Source: a bacterium
GTDB taxonomy: Bacteria; Patescibacteriota; Gracilibacteria; UBA4473
DNA: 44,771 nucleotides
Direction: 5' to 3'
NCBI GenBank assembly: GCA_018648585.1
Contig: JABGQW010000009.1
Span: 1 to 44,771, forward strand
A program made the position numbers and the translations under genes. The notes beneath the pieces are model-generated. The model was not told where the DNA came from. It searched no databases and worked only from the letters and a program-made list of their open reading frames with translations. This document shows, piece after piece, positions 38,635-44,771 of the stretch. Each line of letters starts with the position of its first letter. Position 1 is the stretch's first letter.

Positions 38635-39294
38635 TCAGTGATCGCACGTATGACATTTACGAATCGGTCGATGCGGCGCGTGCACAAACATCGCCAACAC
38701 GAACGCACTCGCGAGAAACAAAATCCCCTCCGCCATCGCCGGTAAATGTTCGATGAAATTTTTTCCGATGAAAAATGCTGTCAGCCACGCGACAGCGATC
38801 ACTGAAAATACGAAAATTTTCGTCTCGAGTTTTGGAAAATGAATCGCCAGTAAAATCGCCACGATCACGTCAACAAAAAAATGCGCGACAAATCCGATCG
38901 CGCCGACGATGTTGACCAATCCGCCTTCCTGCAAATTTTGGAGCAGCGAGTGCCGCACGCCTGCTTCGGGGAAAAAATGAACGCACAGCGCAACGATCGC
39001 CAGCACGTGCGGAATTCCAACCTGATGATGACAGTGCTCGTGACTGCACGGAATCCATTTTTTGAGCGCCGGACGGTGCCAAATCCAGACGAACAAAATC
39101 AGCAGCAAAATTCCGATTCCTGTTTCAACACTGAAAAAATGTGCCAGCAACTCGGACGCGTGTTTGTGCGCCGGCGCGCCGTTTTCAAAAAGAGTGCTGA
39201 CTCCGTGTCCCGCCAAATGCATCACGAGAAACGCGAACGCCGGCAGTGCGACAATTTCGAACCAAAACCGAATTCGCGAGAGAAATTTTTGCAT
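38635..39294 (-). CDS. histidine-rich multi-TM membrane protein, hypothetical
   Basis: Several TM stretches with IPCSHEHCHHQVGIPH and C-terminal RKCHTCDH. Confidence 0.75.
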   Translation of the reverse strand: MQKFLSRIRFWFEIVALPAFAFLVMHLAGHGVSTLFENGAPAHKHASELLAHFFSVETGIGILLLILFVWIWHRPALKKWIPCSHEHCHHQVGIPHVLAIVALCVHFFPEAGVRHSLLQNLQEGGLVNIVGAIGFVAHFFVDVIVAILLAIHFPKLETKIFVFSVIAVAWLTAFFIGKNFIEHLPAMAEGILFLASAFVLAMFVHAPHRPIRKCHTCDH

Positions 39295-39318
39295 TTTTGA
39301 TCTCAGAAATTTTTAATT

Positions 39319-40053
39319 TTATTTTTTGGAAAACTCGCGCCGCGCAATTTCCAACTGCTCGATCGATCCGATGTCAAACCAGCGCCCGGAGGTTTGAAAA
39401 CCAAAAACGGGAACCTGCGGAAAAAGCCACGCGAGAAAATCTCCCGCACGATCCGAATCAAAATTTGCAGTAAATTCGGCGAACCGCGGCAAATCCGCAC
39501 GCGCGTAAAAATACACCCCGGTAGACGCGAGCGTCGAGGGCGGATTTTCTGGTTTTTCGAGAAAATCGGTGACGCGAAAATCTTCATCAACCGCAACAAT
39601 TCCGTATAATTTTGCAAGATCGAAATTTTGGACATCGTGCAACGCAACCGTCGTGGCATTTTTTTTGACGGAAAACTCGGTAAATATTTCGAGTGAAAAA
39701 TCGAACAAATTGTCGCCCGCCACGACCAAAATGTCGTCCGAAATTTGAAATTTTTCGATGACAAACTGGATGTCGCCGAGCGATCCGAGCCGCGTTTCGT
39801 TGGAAATTGTGCCGTCGTCGACGATCGTAATTTTTTTTGGGAAATCGAGCGTCGCCGCCCACGCAGAAAAATGTGGGAAAAATTTCGAATTTGTCACCAC
39901 AAAAATTTCGTCCAAAATTTCGACCGATTTTAATTTTTCTAAAATGTGTTCCGCGATCGGTTTTTCCCCGATTCCGAGAAGCGGTTTTGGCGTGTCGAGC
40001 GTGATTGGGTGCAGCCGTGTCGCGTACCCCGCTGCGAGAATAATTGTTTTCAT
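39319..40053 (-). CDS. sugar nucleotidyltransferase (NTP_transferase family)
   Basis: MKTIILAAGYATRLHPITLDTPKPLLGIGEKPIAEHIL; VVAGDNLFDFSLE; GVYFYARADL; FDIGSIEQLE. Confidence 0.92.
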   Translation of the reverse strand: MKTIILAAGYATRLHPITLDTPKPLLGIGEKPIAEHILEKLKSVEILDEIFVVTNSKFFPHFSAWAATLDFPKKITIVDDGTISNETRLGSLGDIQFVIEKFQISDDILVVAGDNLFDFSLEIFTEFSVKKNATTVALHDVQNFDLAKLYGIVAVDEDFRVTDFLEKPENPPSTLASTGVYFYARADLPRFAEFTANFDSDRAGDFLAWLFPQVPVFGFQTSGRWFDIGSIEQLEIARREFSKK

Positions 40054-40142
40054 CGGTCGGAATCGTAGCATATTTTTGGAAAAAAGTGTTGCAATTTCAA
40101 AATCAGATCGTAGAAATTAGTGGAGACTCCAACGCAAAAAAA

Positions 40143-40691
40143 ATGGACGAATCAATTTTCATCAAAAACTGCCAACGCGGAAACTTGGAAGATTTTTCAC
40201 CGCTGTACGAAAAGTACGCGCAGAAAATATTTGCGTTTGTGCTGCACAAAACGTTCGATCGCGAAACAGCGGAAGATTTGACCAGCCAGATTTTTTTGAA
40301 AACGCTGGAAAAAATCGAAAGTTATAATTTTCAAAAATCTCAATTTTCAACCTGGCTGTACTCGATCGCGAGAAATTGCGTGATCGATCATTTTCGCACG
40401 CAGCATTTTGAAAAAAATATCGACGACATTTGGGATTTAAATTCTGGCGACGACGCGCGGAAATGCGCAGAAAAAAGTTTGAATTTTGAGTCGCTGCAAA
40501 AATCGATGAAAAAATTGAAACCCGCCCAGCGTGAAATTTTGACGATGCGTTTTTGGCAGGATCTTTCGTACGCGGAAATCGCAGAAATCACGGATCAATC
40601 GGAGGCGAACGTTCGGATGATCGTGTCGCGATCGGTGCGCGCGATGAAAAAAGATTTTTTGGCGTTTCTCCTCTTTTCTCTCATTTTTTAA
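40143..40691 (+). CDS. RNA polymerase sigma factor, sigma-70/ECF-like
   Basis: FAFVLHKTFDRETAEDLTSQIFLKTLEKIESYNFQKSQFSTWLYSIARNCVIDHFR; region 4 LKPAQREILTMRFWQDLSYAEIAEITDQSEANVRMIVSRSVRAMKK. Confidence 0.92.
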   Translation: MDESIFIKNCQRGNLEDFSPLYEKYAQKIFAFVLHKTFDRETAEDLTSQIFLKTLEKIESYNFQKSQFSTWLYSIARNCVIDHFRTQHFEKNIDDIWDLNSGDDARKCAEKSLNFESLQKSMKKLKPAQREILTMRFWQDLSYAEIAEITDQSEANVRMIVSRSVRAMKKDFLAFLLFSLIF

Positions 40692-40694
40692 ATC

Positions 40695-42185
40695 ATGAAA
40701 AAACCGTCCCCGCAATCGCTTGAAAAAATGCTCGATGAACTTTTTGAAATTATGCCCGAACTGAAAAAAAACAAATCCGACTGGAAAAATTTTATCGTGA
40801 AATTTATCGAATCTCGACCGAACGACAAAATCGATGCGAAATTTAAACGCGCGCTGCACGAAGAAATTTTGGGGAAAATCGCGCAACAAAAATCCGCAGA
40901 AAAACCGTCCCGCCGCAAAAATTTGTGGATCGGCTCGCTGTGGTTTCTCGGCGGAGCGGCGGTCACCGCCGTCGCGGTCGTTCCGATGCTGGACAGTCCG
41001 GAAATATTGGAAATGCAAAAAACCGAAACCGTCGCGGACGCGACGCCAATTTCGGCGAAAAATCCAGCAATTTTTTCGGGAGAATCGGAAGAAAATTTGG
41101 ACGAAGTCGCCGCGGTTTCCCTGGAAAAAACCATGGAAAATCTGGCAGTCGTCAACATCGCGGAATCCGCGGACAACGCGTTTGGAACGGTGAAAAAAAC
41201 CGCGAGCAACGCTGGAATTTCCTCGGACGCGGCGTACGGACGTGGCGGCGGAATGCGGATGGAAAGTTCGATCGCGCCAATGCCCGGACTCGGCGGACGC
41301 ACAAATGTCGACTACATTTTTGACGGCGAACTGCCAGATTTCGCGGAGAAAATAAATGTTTTCAAAAAAATGTCCGACGCGACGGTTCGACCGTCGTTTA
41401 AAAATCAGATCGAAAAACTCGGAATGGGACGTGTCGATCTCACAACGTTTGAAAATCTGGAAATTCAAAACGTTTCACTCGCAGAAAATGTGGACGAACT
41501 TGGATTTTTTATGAACGTGGATTTCCAAACCGGATCGATCGACATCAACGCAAATTACGAACAATGGCATCCACCGTGTTTCGGCGAAGCTTGCTACCAA
41601 CCGATTCCGATGTCAGAACTTCCCGAAGATCGCACAATAATTCGTTGGGCAGAAATATTTTTGGCGGAGCATAAAGTTTCCACGGAAAATTTCGGAAAAC
41701 CGATCATTCAAAAATACTGGGAACACCTGAAAACATCGCCGCTGCCAGAATATGTGCCCGAAACGATGAGAGTGGTTTTTCCGTACTTGATCGGCGATGA
41801 CACCGCGATCAGTCAGTGGGGCGAGCCATTTGGAATGAACGTCCAGGTCAATTTGAAAAAAGAACGCGGATCAGGATTATATCTCGCGAGTTTGAATTTA
41901 CAGAGCAGCCGATACACTGCACTTTCGAACGAAGAAGTTCTGGAAATGGCAAAAACCGGCGGATCGGATGGCGTCCGGTACTCCAATCCGCAGAAAACAA
42001 TCGAAATCAAACTCATCAATCCAGAAATCAAACTCACGCAGATCACGATCTGGAACGACACGGGAAAAATGGTCGAATTTTTTGTACCAACGCTGATTTT
42101 TAAAACGGAAATACCCGAAAATACGCAATTTTATGTGCCGCAACAAATCGTCGTTCCGCTGGCAAAAGATTTATTTGCAAACTAA
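40695..42185 (+). CDS. single-TM protein, likely anti-sigma factor/regulator
   Basis: Begins 3 nt after the sigma stop; short cytosolic N-terminus, TM LWIGSLWFLGGAAVTAVAVVPML, large extracytoplasmic domain. Confidence 0.7.
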   Translation: MKKPSPQSLEKMLDELFEIMPELKKNKSDWKNFIVKFIESRPNDKIDAKFKRALHEEILGKIAQQKSAEKPSRRKNLWIGSLWFLGGAAVTAVAVVPMLDSPEILEMQKTETVADATPISAKNPAIFSGESEENLDEVAAVSLEKTMENLAVVNIAESADNAFGTVKKTASNAGISSDAAYGRGGGMRMESSIAPMPGLGGRTNVDYIFDGELPDFAEKINVFKKMSDATVRPSFKNQIEKLGMGRVDLTTFENLEIQNVSLAENVDELGFFMNVDFQTGSIDINANYEQWHPPCFGEACYQPIPMSELPEDRTIIRWAEIFLAEHKVSTENFGKPIIQKYWEHLKTSPLPEYVPETMRVVFPYLIGDDTAISQWGEPFGMNVQVNLKKERGSGLYLASLNLQSSRYTALSNEEVLEMAKTGGSDGVRYSNPQKTIEIKLINPEIKLTQITIWNDTGKMVEFFVPTLIFKTEIPENTQFYVPQQIVVPLAKDLFAN

Positions 42186-42206
42186 AACCTGACGAAAAAA
42201 TTTACA

Positions 42207-42236
42207 GGCGCGATCTCATGATCGCGTCTTTTTTTT
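42207..42236 (+). terminator. putative rho-independent terminator
   Basis: GGCGCGATC-TCAT-GATCGCGTC-TTTTTTTT. Confidence 0.75.
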
Positions 42237-43878
42237 ACCCGACGAAATCCAAATAACATTTTTCGCAGAAAATCCGTTCCGGGGAATCTGGCGAAAACGG
42301 TGAGGAAATTTCCGCGGCGCACGCGTCACATTTTCGCGAGAAAAGTTTCCACAACGGCAATTTTTTTCGGCGATTTTCGTGTCGCGCGCGCGGACAAATT
42401 CGCGGAATCGGAAGTTTCATTTTTCGGTAAAAATTCAATTCCTGTTTTTCAAGTTTAAATTTTTTGTGGGAAATTTCGCAGACCAAAATTTTTTTCAACC
42501 AATCGTCATCAATTTTTGAAATGTGATCTGGAATTTCCTGACCCGCGGTTTTTGAAATTTCTGGATCGTCGCGCCATTTCCATCCGCGGGACGAAACGTC
42601 CGATTTTGAAAGTGGAAAATGTTCGAACGCCTGCGTTTCGTTGTACGGAAACGGAGAAAATTTGATCGGGAAAAGTTCTCCCCATTCGCCGGTCTCCGTC
42701 ATTTTGGAAATAATTTTTTCGCGGAGTTCGTGGTATTCCGATTCTGAAAATTGCTGGTTAAAAATGCAGAACTTTTTTCGTTTCAATCCCACACAGCCAA
42801 AACAATCTTCGCAGCTGTGGCAGTTGTCGCAGCAGGCGAGATTTTTACAATTCCAGCACCAGTTGGAAAAAACCACCATCCACGATCCGTCCGGCGTCAC
42901 GCAATCGCAGCACCAGCTCGGTTTTCCCGTTTGGATGATGTCGTAGCTCCAAAGCGAGGAATCCACACGGTCGATAAATTTGGAATCCTGCGAATTAAAA
43001 CTTTCGAATCCATTGAAATCTTTGCAGTGAAAAAGTTGGTCGCCGGTACAGTTTTCGCAGTGCAGGAGTTGCGCAAATTTACGTGGAAATTTTTGGGAAA
43101 ATTGGGAAAAATATTGTTTCATATTTTCGACCTGCGCATGTGACCCGGAGTCAAATTTTTTGAGCTTTTCAAAATACTCTTCACGAGTGTGTGGCTCATT
43201 GAAAATATGAAATTCTTTTTGGCGCAGATTCACACACCCGAAACAATTTTTGCACCCTTTCAATTCCAAACCAAACCAGCAGTCCGAGCAGTTTTCGCAA
43301 TTTTCGAGAAACGCGCTCGAGTACACGTGCTGGCAATTCAGCGATTCGTACACCAGCTCACATTTCAAATTAACCGACGTGCAATCCACCACATCTGTGC
43401 AATGATTGCAGTTGTCCGAGTACATCGAATCGCGAATAAACCACGATCCCGACACGAGAAAACAGTTTTTTCCGTTTGAAAAATCCTGGCAAAATTCACA
43501 ATTTTCACTTTTGACGCTGTGATCGTTCATCGTCGCGATCTGCGGCACGACCGAGTACAGTTCGAAAAATTGAGGAAAAAAATCGCGCGAAAAATCAAAG
43601 TCCCGCCCAAAATCCAGTCCGTCCCACGCGTCCCCCCACCAGTGCGTATTTTTGAAAACTGGGAACGGAACCTCCGGCGGAAAAACGGACACGATCGACT
43701 GCCCGGTACCGTCGCATTTTCGGCGGTACAAATTGCGCTCGTTGCGCCACGCAAGTCGACGACGTCGCCGTTCCGTCGGGCACAAAGTTGGCGGCGGAAC
43801 ATTTATTTTTTTGTAAAATTCCAAATCCGCGTCCGTGATTTCAAATTCTTTTTTCGAAACGGTGCAGATTTTTTTCAT
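42235..43878 (-). CDS. Cys-rich zinc-ribbon-like protein, function unknown
   Basis: Repeated CxxC units (CEFCQDF, CENCSDCWFG, GCKNCFGCVNLRQKEFHIFNEPHTREEYFEKL, CHSCEDCFGCVGLKRKKFCIFNQQFSESEYHEL). Likely start MKKICTVSKKEF. Confidence 0.8.
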   Translation of the reverse strand: MKKICTVSKKEFEITDADLEFYKKINVPPPTLCPTERRRRRLAWRNERNLYRRKCDGTGQSIVSVFPPEVPFPVFKNTHWWGDAWDGLDFGRDFDFSRDFFPQFFELYSVVPQIATMNDHSVKSENCEFCQDFSNGKNCFLVSGSWFIRDSMYSDNCNHCTDVVDCTSVNLKCELVYESLNCQHVYSSAFLENCENCSDCWFGLELKGCKNCFGCVNLRQKEFHIFNEPHTREEYFEKLKKFDSGSHAQVENMKQYFSQFSQKFPRKFAQLLHCENCTGDQLFHCKDFNGFESFNSQDSKFIDRVDSSLWSYDIIQTGKPSWCCDCVTPDGSWMVVFSNWCWNCKNLACCDNCHSCEDCFGCVGLKRKKFCIFNQQFSESEYHELREKIISKMTETGEWGELFPIKFSPFPYNETQAFEHFPLSKSDVSSRGWKWRDDPEISKTAGQEIPDHISKIDDDWLKKILVCEISHKKFKLEKQELNFYRKMKLPIPRICPRARHENRRKKLPLWKLFSRKCDACAAEISSPFSPDSPERIFCEKCYLDFVG

Positions 43879-44738
43879 CGATTTATTTTTGAAAGAAAAC
43901 ATTTTTCGCACAAAATCCGTTCCGGAGAATCTGGCGAAAATGGCGAAGAAATTTCAACGGCGCACTCGTCACATTTTCTCGGAAAAAGTTGGCGCGGATT
44001 TCGCAGTTTCATTCGAGATGCGTACCGGCAATCCGGACAAATTCGTGGAATCGGGAGTTTCATTTTTCGGTAAAAATCGAGCTCCATTTTCTGAAGTTTG
44101 TAATTTTTTGTGCACAAATCGCACGCCAAAACTTCGGACAAAATGTCGTCGGAAACATCAGAAATTTTTTCGGGAATTTTAAATCCTCCTAAATCCTCCT
44201 TTAAAAAGGAGGACTTTTTCGCCTCACTTTTGAGCGGGGAATTTCGGTCGCCCCATTTCCAGCCGCAGGACGAAACGTCCGATTTTGAGAGCGGAAAATA
44301 TCCGTGCGCCACCGAATCATTGTACGGAAACGGCGAAATTTCGACCGGAAAAAATTGTCCCCACTCGCCGGTTTTTTGCATTTTGGAAATAATTTTCGCA
44401 ACTTCTTTTTCGTACTCAGATTTTGAAAATTGACGGTTAAAAATGCAGAATTGTTTGTTGCGCAGTCCAACGCAGCCGAAACAATTTTTGGAATTGAAAC
44501 ACTGCTCGCAGTACCACAAATCCGTCGAGTGAAAAACGTACAGACAAAAATGACAGTTGAAAGTTTCGAGCGTCCCGAGCGCTTGGTACGACAGCTGCGG
44601 TTTCACGTACATATTTGAGCAGTCGAGCAAGTCTTTCGTTTGAAATCCCAACTGCACGTGCATGCAATCCTCCGAACCGTTCATGTCGAAACAGTCGTGA
44701 CAGTTTTTTGAATTGGAATTGAAGAACTCAGCAGCAAG
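43875..44738 (-). pseudogene. second Cys-rich paralog, apparently 5'-truncated
   Basis: SKNCFGCVGLRNKQFCIFNRQFSKSEYEKEV; in-frame TAG at 44739-44741 just upstream of EFFNSNSKNCHDCFDMNG; lacks the N-terminal half of its paralog. Stop overlaps the next gene's start as ATGA. Confidence 0.6.
44181..44213. repeat. palindromic repeat inside a CDS
   Basis: AAATCCTCCT x2 then TCCTCCT-TTAAAA-AGGAGGA. Confidence 0.75.
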
Positions 44739-44746
44739 CTACTGAG
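44727..44746. repeat. near-perfect inverted repeat at the truncation point
   Basis: CTCAGCAGCAAGCTACTGAG. Confidence 0.5.
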
Positions 44747-44771
44747 ATTCTTAAAACAATTTCGTTTGTGC

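Noticed and set aside
40437-41468. 343-aa minus-strand ORF opposite the sigma/anti-sigma genes
   Set aside because: Shadow ORF: low-complexity F/R-rich translation opposite well-supported coding frames.
1-44771. Alternative genetic code (TGA as Gly) as in some CPR lineages
   Set aside because: TGA ends hisS, the symporter and other ORFs at sensible positions; standard bacterial code fits.

Overview
The window looks like a bacterial chromosome, possibly Patescibacteria/CPR-like; this taxonomic guess is inference only. TGA is used as a normal stop. It has two compositional regimes. (1) An AT-rich accessory block, about 1-14.5 kb. It holds a minus-strand run: PD-(D/E)XK-like protein, winged-helix protein, ParB-MTase fusion, terminase-small-subunit-like HTH, large serine recombinase, SNF2 helicase, beta-class DNA MTase and a 49-aa ORF. 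A plus-strand UvrD-like helicase with a nuclease-like insert and a Fic protein follow. The block ends in a cluster of direct repeats whose tails resemble the 3' end of tRNA-Gln (...CCGCCCCAGCCA). (2) A mostly housekeeping block, about 14.7-44.8 kb: pepD, RND pump and adaptor, rhomboid, hisS, YerC/TrpR-like regulator, V/A-type ATPase genes (I,K,E,C,F,A; no B or D here), TPR protein, tRNA-Glu, Na+/solute symporter with divergent TrmB-like regulator, typA, a lipoprotein, a His-rich membrane protein, a nucleotidyltransferase, a sigma factor with anti-sigma-like partner, and two tandem Cys-rich zinc-ribbon-like paralogs, one truncated. Main leads: the recombinase-embedded MTase/SNF2/nuclease-like cassette; a short repeat that follows a tRNA T-loop-like GGGTTCRA motif in three places; tandem palindromes upstream of the TrmB-like gene; recurrent -10 boxes 6-10 nt before start codons, suggesting leaderless transcripts; and a palindromic element inserted in frame in a Cys-rich paralog. 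No database or structure search was run; family calls rest on motifs read by eye.
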